Source of the DNA: Chlorops oryzae
Taxonomy: Eukaryota > Arthropoda > Insecta > Diptera > Chloropidae
Reading direction: 5' to 3'
NCBI GenBank assembly: GCA_020466095.1
Contig: CM035808.1
Coordinates: 13,327,663-13,391,662, forward strand
Length of the DNA stretch: 64,000 bases
Below the pieces are notes generated by a model. The model searched no databases, was not told the origin of the DNA, and saw nothing but the letters and a program-made list of their open reading frames with translations. Numbering within the stretch: position 1 is the first letter of the stretch; each line of letters begins with the position of its first letter. The translations under genes and the position numbers were made by a program. This document shows positions 1 to 10,489 of this stretch, piece after piece.

Positions 1-278
1 TCACGTTTAAATGCGCAACATGCAAAATTCCTTAACCTTAAGAACTTCTTGGTTTTACTTTTATTATTCAAAGAAATTGCAAAAAAAAAAAAAATTCTTT
101 ATATTTGTTTAATTATTTCCTGTTTCCGGAATGTGCTTCACTCTTTGTCGCTTTACAAAATGGCGTTCGTTCTATCGAAACCACCAAAAGTGGGTGAAAA
201 TAATTGCAGGTACAGAAAAAGCATAAAAACCGAGGTACGTGCGCGTCTTTGTGGTAAGGAGAAAAGCTCTATACTCAC

Positions 279-3200
279 GATATCCATTGATATATTCCAG
301 AGACGGTGAGCTCACCCTTATCCTCGAGGGCGTATTCGATGAGTTCCGTATATGTAAAGGGTGGCTTCTTAACCCTGCAAGTACGAATGTGTTATGAGTG
401 AGTTATTTACCATTTGCAGCGACATTGAGTTAATGAGATTCAAAAATATGGAGAGGAAGAATTTTTCTAAAGTTTTTACAATTATGTCTTATAATTTTAC
501 GATAGAGTCCACATAGCTCTGCTTTTACACCGATTTTTCTCAAAGAAATGGTCCGTCTATCACAATGAAAAAAAGCTATTTGATTGATATTTTAATCGCC
601 GGATCAATGGGAAAACTTTGAACAAAGGAGATATTTAATCAGGGATGTCACAGAATCCGATAGCTTCGGAATCGGAATTAAAACCGATCGAAATTTCATA
701 CAGAGCTTACAAATTTTTATACCCAGCGTAAGCAGGATATATTACTTTTGTGCGAATCTTGTAACAGCCAGAACTAAGCTCCGTAGATATAGACATAAAC
801 TTATATATATTCTTGATCAGGATCAAAAATTGAATCGATTTAGACATGTCCGTCCGTCTGTGGTCGGATCTCCTCTGAAACGGCTGGACCAACCAAGTCG
901 AAATTTGGCACACAGGTATATCGGATCCGAGTATGATCCTAAGCAAAAATGGGAGACATCCACCCACTTGCCACGCCCACAAATGAATTTATATGTGTTT
1001 TCAGCAAAATGCTTGTAACTTGCGAACCACTCAACACATTTCATTGATATTTGGTGTACTGGTAAACTACGAAAACGGACATATCCTGGAAAAAAATGGA
1101 CGCCGTCCTCCTCGAGTCATGCCCACAAATAAGGGTTTATCGTAACTTGTGAAGTAAAAGGCATAGAAGCTTCAAATTCGCAACATAGGTTGACCAAGGC
1201 AAATGAAAGGTGTAGGAAAAATATATATGTGGCTCGCCCACTGCCACGCCCACAAATGGAGATTTTTCGTAACATAGTGCGCCAATAATGTCGGGACGCT
1301 GGGTATTTCAAAGTCGGGCTTGACCGACTTTAGCTTTCTTACTTGTTTTATTTTTGGTTTTGAATCAGAACTATTATCGGATCTTAATTGCAAAGAACCC
1401 TATTTTATCCGGCTGTCTATGAAATATATATGAAAATTCAGTCGACTAAAATTCAATTCCGAAAGATATCGGATTCTGTGACACCCCTGAATATCTGTTA
1501 TTAAATAACTAATTTTAACGAAAATTCTGGAGAATTGGGTACCGAACTACTTCGATTTTGGGGATCTAGACGGACGGAGAAAAAATTAATAAATTCTACT
1601 TGCAAAACTGAGGTACTGGTTGGATTAAAATTAATAGAAATTTTATCAGGGACCTCGTCTATTTAATTTATTTTCAAGATTTTTTTCTTTTAGGTGCTCT
1701 ATGTCTATTCTTTCATGGCTTTTTACTGGAACGTATCTACCGTGTAAGAACAGGATTACATAGTTTTTTGTTTCTATTCAATTGAAGGCATGGGAGGTAT
1801 GGACAGTAGTTGCGGTATACAGTCGAAACTCTCTATAACGAATTTCAAGGGATCGTAAAAACGTCGTTATAGAGAGAATTCGTTACTAGGAAAAAAAAAG
1901 CATTAAAAATGTTGCGAAAAGGCCTTGAAGAGGTCCGCTATAGAGAGAATTTGTTAAAGAGGAGTTAGAGTTAGTTTCCTGATTCAGTGGAACGGTCAAC
2001 GGGCTCCGATTTAGGGGCTGGAAAGCCGGGTTAATGCCCAAAACGGCACTGTGAGGAGCGGCGATTCCTCATAGATATGTGAAAGCTGTGCCCCATTAGT
2101 GACATCATAGGGGCGGGAAAAAATTTTTTTTTTTGCCCAGAGCGGCATAAAAGCTGGATCAGGGCCTGACGTTCAATGGAGTCGGTGAACTTTTTCGGCA
2201 ATATTGGAACCGTGATTTCGAAGAAAAGGTTAATTTTCCTAGTCATAGGCGTTAAAATATATTTCATAAATACTATATGTCCATGTAGAATTCAGAAAAA
2301 AAAAGCTCAGAGGGACTGACATAGTGCCTTAGTCACTGAAACTGGTTCTTCAAAATTTTAAAGTGTTTCAATGACAATTTGGTGAGCTTACAAGCATAAC
2401 TCTGATAGTATGAACATGTTTTATGAGGAAATAAAACCCGCCATGGGGAAAAAAGCATTGATGGCCGAAGAAGACTGAGGGAGCAAGCCCGTAGAGAGAA
2501 ATGTGGGGCCCGGGCGAATTTTTTTGCGAGTCCCCTCCCATGCCAAATTGTGGGCCCCTTCAGAAATCCCAGGTTCGGGGGAAAACCACCTTTCCCACCC
2601 CCCTCTCTATATGCCTGCAAGGGAGGGATACAAAAAAATTGTATAGACGTGTACAATGAAAGAAGATCTATCAACAGTGGGTCTAATGAAGCGGATGCCC
2701 CTTATTCAAAGCAATAGGACGCTAAATCGATAAAACTGGTCTAGGTCCGGATGAAAGGCATTAGAACGAATTTGATAGAAGAAAATAGATACAAGGGTCC
2801 ATTCTTTACATAGGTCACATATTTTTATCAGTCCCAAAATTCATAAATTTATTTTTTTCATCACTATCATCACTATTCACTTACGCTTTAACTAATGTAT
2901 CATCGACGGTGACATTTTCTGCAACGACCATTTCGTTTCCATCAACTTCCGATGTTACTTCCATTACCAATTCTTCAAATTTTTTACCAGTCTTTGTAGC
3001 TGAAGTCTTCGGTGATCTCGATCGGTGATCGTTTGCCGTCGCTGCGTTCGAATGCGATTGCACTTTTTGACCATTGAGAGGAGCATTTCCTCCAACAGAG
3101 ATATCTGGTGAAAGGTGTGGCAATTCATCAAATTTAAAATTCAAAAGCCAAGAAAGATTTTTATCCTCGAAATCGGTGTCGCTGTCCGTTTTCGATAGAC

Positions 3201-4155
3201 TTTCAAGATTCGGTAAGTTATTTAAAGATCGATATTTGATGAGAGGCGGCATATTCGATGGTGGCTTTTGTGGAATTAAAAAATTCCCATCATGAGTTAT
3301 TGATTGCGTCTGAAGCGTCTGTGACGATTGTTGATTCAATTCTTGCGTTGTAGCATCGTTCACCGGCTCTCTGATATTGAGGGTCGGATTTAGTTGTGCT
3401 ATTTCCGTTTGTATACCCGAATTATAACGATGATCGAGCTCAAGCAGATCGGATGCTTGCCAATTGCTGCTCTCATCGAAGGACTCATTAATGTTGGTCA
3501 CAGTGGTGAATGTTGGTGTCGCCGGTATTAGGGCATCACAGTTTGTCGTACAATTTACTGAAACCGGTACTATTAACCCGCTGTCAAAGCCAAAAAGATC
3601 ATTGATAAATGTCGAACTGCCGATTAGATTGAAAGTTACATCATTGTTGTTGTTATTATTATTGTTATTGTTGTTATTATTATTATTATTATTATTATTG
3701 TTATTATTGATATTATTGTTATTGATAGAATTGTTGTTGACAGTTGTGTTATCATTGTTGTTTAGATTTGATAATGTTGCATCGATATGTTGTGTTGTTT
3801 GATTGTAGTCAACGGTGAGAGTATTCGATGATGAAATTTGATTATTATTAATTAAATCATTCGAGCTGTTGAAGCAATTCGCATTGAGGTTTGCCGTTGC
3901 TGATGATGATGACGTTGATGTTGAATGCTCAACATGACGTTTCTTCCATGTGTTCGTATCACTCGAATCCCGATAGTGTGCCGTAATACTGCCAGTTTGT
4001 TGATTATTGATTTCTGCAACCGAAATTGTATCGACGCCATCGTGTTTACGTTTGAGGAAATTGTAATCACATTGATCTTGCCGAATATGTGTTGGACTCA
4101 TCAAATCAAGCGCATTGCAGCCGCCGCCATCATCGACAGCCATATTGAAAATCAT
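279..4155 (-). CDS. fd3F: Forkhead transcription factor, FOXJ1/fd3F-like (5' part, runs off left edge)
   Basis: Two coding exons are visible. Exon 1 (4155-2885) encodes about 423 residues. It is acidic and low in complexity, with a long poly-Asn tract, and near its end has NLSWLLNFKFDELPHLSP, a short motif of the kind found ahead of FOXJ/FOXN forkhead domains. It ends at a perfect donor (GC|GTAAGT, phase 2). Exon 2 (374-279) follows an acceptor TTGCAG, is in matching phase, and encodes the start of a forkhead domain: KKPPFTYTELIEYALED, then GIYQWIS, ending at a GTGAGT donor. The recognition helix lies beyond the left edge. The start is either the ATG at 4155 or the one at 4143, whose context (CAATATGG) is better. 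Forkhead proteins bind DNA; Drosophila fd3F is a divergent FOXJ1 that drives ciliary genes in chordotonal neurons. Forkhead identity is seen in the sequence. The fd3F assignment is an inference from the divergent domain and from echinus in the same window; FOXN-like is the alternative. Confidence 0.75.
640..1489. repeat. Inverted-repeat element (hAT-like MITE) interrupted by a DINE
   Basis: The left end (from 640, CAGGGATGTCACAGAATCC) is matched in reverse complement by the right end (to 1489), including the following CGATA and CTTCGGAAT blocks. The DINE-like element at 714-1348 sits inside, so this is a nested insertion. The CAGGG ends suggest a hAT-type non-autonomous element; I could not define a clean 8 bp target duplication. 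It lies in the intron of the forkhead gene. Confidence 0.55.
714..1348 (+). mobile_element. DINE-1/Helentron-like non-autonomous element, copy A
   Basis: It begins TTTTTATACCCAGCGTAAGC and carries the block TATATATTCTTGATCAGG, then the ATCGATTTAGACATGTCCGT block and the short (TCCG)n-type run found in Drosophila INE-1/DINE-1. It ends with a small hairpin (AAGTCGGGCTTGACCGACTT) followed by TAGCTTTCTTACTTGTTTT. These 5' and 3' features are those of DINE-1 elements, non-autonomous Helentron relatives. It has no coding capacity. Its closest relative in the window is at 29538-30079; more distant copies are at 11261-12080 and 17787-18680. Confidence 0.75.
1821..1975. mobile_element. Degenerate pogo/Tigger-like MITE
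   Basis: Starts TACAGTCGAAACTCTCTAT and contains several internal CGTTATAGAGAGAAT-type blocks. The left half closely matches the better-preserved element at 25045-25214; the right end is decayed. CAGT-type ends with repeated TATAGAGAG blocks are typical of pogo-like elements. No coding capacity. Confidence 0.5.
1976..2884. other. Rest of forkhead intron 1, no gene seen
   Basis: No exon with good splice sites was found on either strand. A G/C-rich patch at about 2500-2620 containing GGGGCCCGGGCG and TGGGCCCC resembles decayed hAT-Tip100-type element ends like those at 19391-19734, but borders cannot be drawn. The donor of exon 1 lies at the right end of this stretch. Confidence 0.5.
3646..3722 (-). 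repeat. Poly-Asn coding microsatellite in the forkhead gene
   Basis: A trinucleotide run (TTA/TTG on the plus strand; AAT/AAC codons on the minus strand) encodes about 24 consecutive Asn, within a wider Asn-rich area. It mixes the two Asn codons, which suggests it is tolerated at the protein level rather than a fresh slippage product. Such runs are common in insect transcription factors. Confidence 0.85.
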
Positions 4156-5066
4156 TTAAATTAAATTTCACTCTTAATTTTTTTATATTTTTATTTCCAA
4201 AAAAAAAATTTTTTTTTTTTTTTTTTTCTGTTTTAAGTTCCGAGGGATAAAAATTTCGATTCGACTTTATTCCGTTTGAACGACCGTTTTACTAGCTCCT
4301 TAAGTACCCGACTGACTGAAAATTTAGCGTATTGGGTGAACTATCGACTGAAAAGCATCAAAGGAAACACTACCGAAATGCCTATTAGCCTTGCGCAGTC
4401 AAGCAAGAAAATGGAAATTATCAACTCTCAATATAATTTTCATGAAAAATTTTCACAAAATGCAGCGAAGAGAAATTCTTGTTGTATTGAAATTAGCTGA
4501 AAGAAGATAGCACGAGTCATGTGCGCAATTGTTCTGGTTGGTCGCTTTCCATACAAAATTGGGAGAACCATGTGTTGGCTTGGGCTGCTCTTCGTAGTCG
4601 AGAGTCTACTCTAACTATAACTATAGGTCTAATCAAGCGTTTCGTAACGTTTACTTTTCTAAAAATATTGGTTACACCCTGTGTAAGCTTATGCTAAAAC
4701 AGGTGTTGCACACGACTTTATTGTCAACAAATTCACGAATGTTTCCAAGGGTAACAGCAAAAAGTTAAGAGTCCTTCTCGGAGAAAAATTTATTTAAGAG
4801 ACTTTTAATTGTGGCGAGTTTTTTGACAAAACTGTGTGGGAATTTCATTTGAATACATTTATTTTGTGATAATCGATATTAAATAGTGAAATTTATTTTA
4901 CGGAGAATTCGAAAATCGGCACAGCTCGACTCGTAAATTAACAAAAAAAAAAAAAAATTACAATGACAAAAATAATAAAGACATTTATAAATAAAAGGTT
5001 CATTGCTGGGTAAGTTCAAAAATCAATGATTTTTTTAAGCAATTTCAAATTCTAATTTTTGTATTT
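4156..5066. other. Upstream flank of the forkhead gene
   Basis: AT-rich sequence that should hold the 5' untranslated region and promoter of the minus-strand forkhead gene. There is a long T/A run at 4200-4227. No TATA/initiator pair or coding exon could be supported. Confidence 0.4.
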
Positions 5067-5090
5067 TTAACAGGATTTAATGAAGCTTAA

Positions 5091-5815
5091 GGGGGTCTTC
5101 TCATTGAAAATCCGTTTTTTGGACCCTTTTTAAAAAAATTCTTATTTGAAAACGCAAAGAATAATTGAAAACTTTTTTTATTTATTGTATTACAAAAGGT
5201 TCAAAGTAAAGAAAACAATTTTTTTTGGCTCGATACGTGAGCTGTTCAAAAAGTAATGAGACTTCAAATTTGGTGGTAAAAAAAAAGGTGCCGTCACGGC
5301 GGCCACGATTCCGGGTCTCCGGAGCGTCCGAAATGAAAAAAAAAAAACGGGATTATAATCAGTATAGATGTAATTCTCGGGTGAACCTCAAGCTTAATTT
5401 TGTGATTTTTTTTTGACAAAATGGCGGCCATTCAAAAAAAAATTTCAATTTCGGGCTTTTTTTTTGTAGTTTAGTGTAAAAAAAAAATAGTAAAAAATTT
5501 TTTAAAATTATGTTCGAGGTTCACCCGAGAATGGTGACAATTCTGCGTCGATTCCACTTTGTTTCATGAAAATCGGTTCAGTTGAACTGGAGATATCATG
5601 GCCGCCAGTTCGAAAAACGTGGTTTCGAGATAAACGCGTTTAAAGTTTGAAGCAACGCAAAAATTACTCGTTTTAGCGCAGATCTTGCTCGACAAAGAAG
5701 GCTATATCCTCTAAACTATTTCGAATTTCAAAAAATCCTTTTAGGGGCATATTCACAACTACCCAAGCTATAAATAAATGCAAAAAAAAAAAAGTTGCTC
5801 AATGAGAAGACCCCC
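5091..5815. mobile_element. TTAA-flanked inverted-repeat element, copy 1
   Basis: The ends are inverted repeats beginning GGGGGTCTTCTCATTGA and the element is bordered by TTAA on both sides, the target preference of piggyBac-type transposases. A second copy in the opposite orientation is at 52243-52974. The interior includes a patch reading AGCTGTTCAAAAAGTAATG, but no transposase reading frame, so it is non-autonomous. Unusually, a 24 bp direct repeat (5067-5090 and 5816-5839), itself starting and ending in TTAA, flanks the element instead of TTAA alone. Confidence 0.8.
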
Positions 5816-5839
5816 TTAACAGGATTTAATGAAGCTTAA

Positions 5840-6625
5840 CACATAACGCTGACTGGAGGACATTTTCCCCAGGTTTTCGTTCGTTGAATTAAAGACTAAA
5901 ATACAGTTTAATACTTTAAAATTCTACTATAAATAATGGAGTATTACACTGTGTCACTGTGTCTTGAAGTCATCGAAGAATGTAATCCAAAATCTGACTG
6001 CAGTTTCCTGAAAGTACTTTGTGCATATAGCAACTTCCTATAGTTGTTTTAGTTCGATTGTCGACATTTCGTTATTAAGTCGATCTCAAAATGTGTGGCC
6101 GACAATTAAGTTGCGCAATTATTTATGGCTAAAACTTGGTCATAGATATGAAATTAAAATATTGAACCGATAAGAAGATATACACCCATTACTCATTGAA
6201 GTCAAGTGAAAAATTCGTTTCTTTCTCGAAAGGAGAAAATCAATTTACACAAATTGACTAAAGAACAAACAAGTATTTATAAATGAAATTATTATAGCTT
6301 TGTTTTTTAATCGAACCGGTCGTCCCACTAGAAAGTGAACACAGTATTCCCATCGAAAATTGCATGCAAGCCAGTTCTCTATAGCCGATAAATTCTTATA
6401 TCGAAATGATTTCAGAACATTGAACAATGTTAGTCGAACAAATTTCAAAGCTCTTAAGTGGAGATTTCCTACTCCATCATGTATGTGTGGAGTACTTCTC
6501 TTCTCAGAGACGAACATCATCAGCCAATTGAAGAAATTTCTTCCTGGTACAAAAGCATTAAAAACTCACTGTGATCAAATCAGTTTTGCCTTAACTGCCG
6601 CTTAGCGAAGATCACTTCTAGCAAC
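5840..6625. other. Upstream flank of PGRP-SA copy 1
   Basis: No coding exon or known repeat recognised. An initiator-like TCAGTT lies near 6580, about 45 bp before the first ATG of the next gene. An undetected upstream exon supplying a signal peptide to PGRP-SA copy 1 cannot be excluded. Confidence 0.35.
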
Positions 6626-7353
6626 ATGTTGCGGAGTTCAAAATTTTTGCTTTTGATTATTGTATATTGGCACGAGCATTAGAACACTCTTGGCCAAGAG
6701 TAAAACGAACGATTGTCCAACAATAAAACTAAAACGTCAATGGGGAGGGAAGCCGGCAAAGGAAGTTAACTATCAAGTCCTTCCCATCGAATATGTGATA
6801 ATTCATCATACAGTGACAAATCCATGCAAGAAATTCGAAGAATGTGCAGAAATTTTGCAGAATATACAAAATTTTCATATGAATAAATTACGCTACGCTG
6901 ACATCGCTTACAAGTACAAAGATTTAATAAATTTTTATGCGGTTTTAAATTGAAAATGAAAAAATAAATCTCGCCTTGCAGTTTCCTTATTGGCAACGAT
7001 GGCATCGTCTATGAAGGTCGCGGTTGGGATGTCGCTGGCGCACATACATATGGCTTTAATAAAAAGAGTACTGGCATCGCTTTTATTGGCAATTTCATGA
7101 GTGAGTTTTGGTGAATTTTTTTTTTTTTTATAATGAAAAATTTTAATTTTTTCTCTTCCTTTCAAAAGCGAAACCTCCATCGCGAGCTGCTCTCGCTGCT
7201 GCAAAAAAATTGTTTAACTGTGGTGTGAAATCGGGTGACCTCTCCGAAAATTATCGTTTGATTGGAGCTTCTCAGGTTGCAGAGACTCAAAGTCCCGGCT
7301 TGAGTTTATATAATGTTATACAAGAATGGGATCATTGGGCTTTGAATCCATAA
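6626..7353 (+). CDS. PGRP-SA: PGRP-SA-like peptidoglycan recognition protein, copy 1 (signal peptide out of frame)
   Basis: Three exons: up to 6913, 6982-7100 and 7169-7353. The exon lengths over the mature domain (200, 119 and 185 nt) and phases equal those of copy 2. The domain starts DCPTIKLKRQWGGKP, very close to Drosophila PGRP-SA, then IIHHTVT, the C-x5-C disulfide pair, IGNDGIVYEGRGW, GAHTYGFN, GIAFIGNF and TQSPGLSLYN, ending before TAA. The second zinc His and the Cys of amidase-type PGRPs are absent (Ser in QSPG), so it should bind rather than cleave peptidoglycan. PGRP-SA circulates in haemolymph and starts the Toll cascade against Gram-positive bacteria. Oddity: the ATG at 6626 gives a hydrophobic leader (MLRSSKFLLLIIVYW) that stops three codons later in another frame; the mature frame has a stop just upstream at 6654. 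Either a frameshift, a missed upstream exon or a sequence error explains this. The exon 1 donor (AA|GTACAA) is also weak. Confidence 0.75.
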
Positions 7354-7421
7354 AATTTGAGGTATTTTTGTGATATATTCAATGTGAAAATTTGTAAATT
7401 ATAAATATTTTAAATATTCTT

Positions 7422-7964
7422 AAAGTCTGAAATACACTATGGAGTTTTTTACGTCGAGAAAAGATTGTAGAGTGTAGAGAATCGACATTTTTTGTGTACA
7501 TTGAAGACCGTCTCTACGATTCTACAGCTCTACGTACAGCTGCCATGACATATTTACGTAGAGTTTTAAAGATTCATTCGAAATTCTCTTAAGCCTGAAA
7601 TCTACTATAGAGTTTTTTACGTAGAGAAAAGTTTAGAGTGTATCAAATGTACCTTTGTTGTATCTACTGAAGACCGTCTCTACAATTCTGCAGCTCACAT
7701 AGAATGCCGTCGAAATATTATATGAGTAGAGCTCTTCCATGTGCTCCATGGCTATTTTAAACTGCAGAAAGAATCCTTGATTTTATGAACTCCAGAAAAC
7801 TGCTCGATTTCAGTCTGTAGCACTGCTGCTCGTGTCGAATTGTCGACGCAGACTTACGTAGAGCTTTCCGAATTGCAGATGACGGTCTTCAGTGTATCAA
7901 CAAAGTACATTTCTACACTGCTACACACTTTTTTACGAAAAACTCTATAGGATTAGGCTTTAGA
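7422..7964. repeat. Foldback/inverted-repeat element between the PGRP genes
   Basis: Blocks of the form CTGAAATACACTATGGAG followed by TTTTTTACGT and GAGAAAAG occur directly repeated at about 7426 and 7595. They recur in reverse complement near 7900-7964 (CTCTATAGGATTAGGCTTTA). A shared GAAGACCGTCTCTAC block also appears in both orientations. No coding capacity. It looks like a composite foldback element that separates the two tandem PGRP genes. Confidence 0.6.
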
Positions 7965-8504
7965 CTAAAAAAAAATCTGGCTTTCTTACGAAAAATAATA
8001 TTGGGATTCATTCAGCTTCGGAATCGTTACGAAACGAGAAATTCGTTATTGAACTGTCAAAAATTATATGAAAATTTCCGATGAAAAAAGCCATTTTCAA
8101 AACTTCGTGAATCCCTATGATTTTATGAACTCCAAACAACTGCTCGATTTCACATGTAGACTGCTGCCGTGTCGTTGGTGGAGAGAATAATTCCGAATAG
8201 ATGATTTCATTTGCAAATCACTGCTATTTTGTATCGATCTAGAATTTTACGAAGAGAAAATATGAGAAAATAACGTTGAAACAAGTTCCTCCAACTGGCT
8301 TAAAACGGGAAGGAATAAAAAAAAATTATTGAAAAAACAATTCATTCGCCGCTTAAGTAAATGATTCACAAGAAAGGGGGTTTTTCTTAGCGTCGTCTTT
8401 TTGAGTTACTGATAACTGAGCTCTAAACAAGCAATAAGTTTTTAGTTCTCTGTCTTACGTTAAACTCATCGGTTGCTCGACGAAAAATCTCATACGAAAA
8501 GAAT
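7965..8504. other. Upstream flank of PGRP-SA copy 2
   Basis: Contains two short pieces resembling the preceding foldback repeat (for example ATTTTATGAACTCCA at about 8120, also seen near 7782). A GGGGGTTTTTC tract lies at 8376-8386, about 120 bp before the ATG. No exon seen. Confidence 0.35.
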
Positions 8505-9216
8505 ATGTTGACAAAAGTCTTGCAAATTTTATTTGTAACTTTCTGCCTTGCTCATCTCATTTTAACAGAAGACGCAGATTGTCCAACGATAAAAACAAAA
8601 ACCGAATGGGCTGGTAAACTTGCCAAGGAATTGACCTACCAAGTTCGCCCGATACGGTATGTTGTAATTCACCACACCACGACGGATGAGTGCAGCAATT
8701 TTGTTGATTGCGCCGAAATTGTTCAAAACATTCAAAGTTATCAAATCAATGAGCTTTTGTTCGATGACATCGGCTATAAGTGAGCTTTAATTGATGTATA
8801 TTTTATTTTGTTTTCGTGCAAATTTCGTTTTTTTTTTTTTTTTTTTTTGAATTTTCGCAGTTTTCTTATCGGTAACGATGGCATCGTTTACGAAGGCACA
8901 GGCTGGGGCGTACGGGGTTCTCATACGTATGGCTATAATATGAATGGCACGGGTATCGCTTTTATTGGAAATTTTTCGAGTGAGTAGTATTTTAATGAAA
9001 TATATTTCAGTAAAGTATGATATGATTTTAGGAAAACTACCATCGGAAAATGCATTGGCAGCGGCGAAAAAGCTTCTTTCTTGCGGCGTTAAATTGGGTG
9101 AGCTTGATGATGGTTATCGACTTTTTGGTGGACTACAAGCTATTAGTACAAAAAGTCCCGGATTGATCTTGTATAATGAAATCCAGAAATGGCCGCACTG
9201 GGTTTCAAGACCTTGA
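8505..9216 (+). CDS. PGRP-SA: PGRP-SA-like peptidoglycan recognition protein, copy 2 (complete)
   Basis: Complete three-exon gene: 8505-8779, 8861-8979 and 9032-9216, with donors GTGAGC and GTGAGT and acceptors CGCAG and TTTAG. It encodes 192 residues. Residues 1-21 form a signal peptide (MLTKVLQILFVTFCLAH...), so the product is secreted. One PGRP domain follows from about residue 26: CPTIKTKTEWAGK, VVIHHTTT, C-x5-C, IGNDGIVYEGTGWGVRG, GIAFIGNF and STKSPGLILYNEIQ. The first zinc His and the Tyr are present. The amidase His is replaced in LFGGLQAIS and the Cys by Ser in KSPG, so this is a recognition-type protein like Drosophila PGRP-SA, which senses Lys-type peptidoglycan and activates Toll through GNBP1 and a serine-protease cascade. 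Tandem duplicate of copy 1; the two differ in the peptidoglycan-facing loop (TGWGVRGSHT versus RGWDVAGAHT). PGRP-SD is a less likely identity. Confidence 0.92.
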
Positions 9217-9285
9217 AAAAAATGTTAAAACGAAACTGATCTGAATTGAGTGAGCTTACAATTAATTGTAAAAATTTTTATGTCC

Positions 9286-9430
9286 CGGACCTATCCGGTC
9301 TGAAAACGCGATCAGTTCCCTCCATTTCGTTCTGTCGGTTGCATTATCCGAAGTATGTCCTACAGCCTCGAGCTCCCATTTAATTGTGTCCATCCAACGC
9401 TGTTTCAGACGCTATCGTTGTCTGCAACCT
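9286..9430 (-). mobile_element. Relic of a non-LTR retrotransposon (3' end of the ORF)
   Basis: On the minus strand a short stretch translates as RLKQRWMDTIKWELEAV followed by NATDRTKWRELIAF. This matches the pattern R-x-x-x-RW-D-x-(8-20)-A-DR-x-x-W-x-x-L found at the C-terminus of RTE/jockey-type reverse transcriptase proteins. It is only about 45 codons long with no intact frame around it, so it is a fossil. A second relic of the same kind is at 32440-32655. Confidence 0.5.
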
Positions 9431-9471
9431 TGTTTTTTTTTTATTGTGCAGCCCATTTTTGACAAGCTGTC

Positions 9472-9785
9472 CTCATTTAGGGGCTATTTCCACTACACCG
9501 CATTTAGCATTTGCATCTTTAAGATGCTGACCCGTTTCCACTGCGTTTCGCATTTAGCATTTTGTGAAAATTTGAATTTGTTCGAAATATTTGATTCTTT
9601 GAAGTGAGCTTTGAAATGTTAATTTGAGAAATATCATGAAACTAGACGTGTTTTAGCACTTTTTATCGATTTTCTCAGATGCTAAAATGTGTTTTAACAC
9701 AATTAATGTAATTCAAAGCCCATTTTTGAGCATTTTTAAAATGCTGAAAAATCTAATGCGTCTGTATGAAACAGCCCTTACTTAA
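9472..9785. repeat. Inverted-repeat MITE (AGGGGCTATTTCC ends)
   Basis: The left end TAGGGGCTATTTCCACT and the right end, read in reverse complement as TAAGGGCTGTTTCATAC, continue as imperfect inverted repeats that both include GCATTTAGCAT-type blocks. About 310 bp, AT-rich, no coding capacity. The G/AGGGCTGTTTC ends suggest a hAT-type MITE. Confidence 0.5.
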
Positions 9786-10489
9786 CAATATTTAATATTT
9801 TTGAGTAAAATTTTCATCACCACAAGTATGGATTGGTTTATTGCCTTTCAATGGCTATTTTCATATTTAAAGTGTTAACAATTCTTTGCATTTTCTTCTA
9901 TAAACATTAAACAATGAAATTTATTCATTGAAAAAACGAATAATCAATTCGATAAAAAAAAATTAATGAAGATATAGTATAGATATATATATATATAAGT
10001 ATAAGTAACAAATTTTTCAACTTTAAAATTGTGTGCTTCGAAGCACTTTTTTTCGGTGAGAGCTATACCTTAGACTATATATATATTAGAACAATAGAGA
10101 ACATCTCATTCTTGAAAATATGTGCATTTATACATATCTTTGCGAAGACTTTTTTAAACATATTTTTTGCTTTGAGTTAGTGGAATTTCAGAAATTTTAC
10201 ATTTCAAATGTAAAAATGGCTTAGAACTTTTCATTTTACTTTTTTCTTATGTTATTTTGAACTTTCACGTCAGTCCTGGAAGCGTTTTAAGCAGCATTTG
10301 ATGAAGGTAAGGAAAACGCGTTGCGTTGTGTTTTAATGAATTTATCATTTTTTGTTTTACAGAAACAAAACTCTAGAATTCTTCCCGGAAATTCTCGTCG
10401 ATCCTTTTTTTGTAGCTATTTCAATATCTTTATCCATTATATCCGAGGGACTACTTTGAGTTTTTTGACTATAGGCTCTAAAATTCTAA
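9786..10489. other. 3' flank of the Tudor gene
   Basis: AT-rich sequence with a short (TA)n run near 9978-10000 and TATATATATTAG near 10078. It should contain the 3' untranslated region of the minus-strand Tudor gene; no canonical AATAAA could be tied to it. Confidence 0.35.

Noticed and set aside
1..270. Forkhead exon 3 left of the GTGAGT donor
   Set aside because: The recognition-helix motif (W-x-NS-x-RHNLS) is not present in any minus-strand frame here; it must lie beyond the window.
3464..3802. 112-codon plus-strand frame with a poly-Leu run
   Set aside because: Antisense shadow of the poly-Asn tract in the forkhead exon.
6661..6704. Mini-intron joining the leader of PGRP-SA copy 1 in frame
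   Set aside because: A GT...AG pair of about 37 nt would restore the frame, but it is shorter than normal fly introns and leaves a 12-residue leader.
8376..8386. GGGGGTTTTTC as a Rel/kappaB site upstream of PGRP-SA copy 2
   Set aside because: Only a partial match to the Dorsal/Dif consensus (lacks the CC end); a single weak site is not enough.
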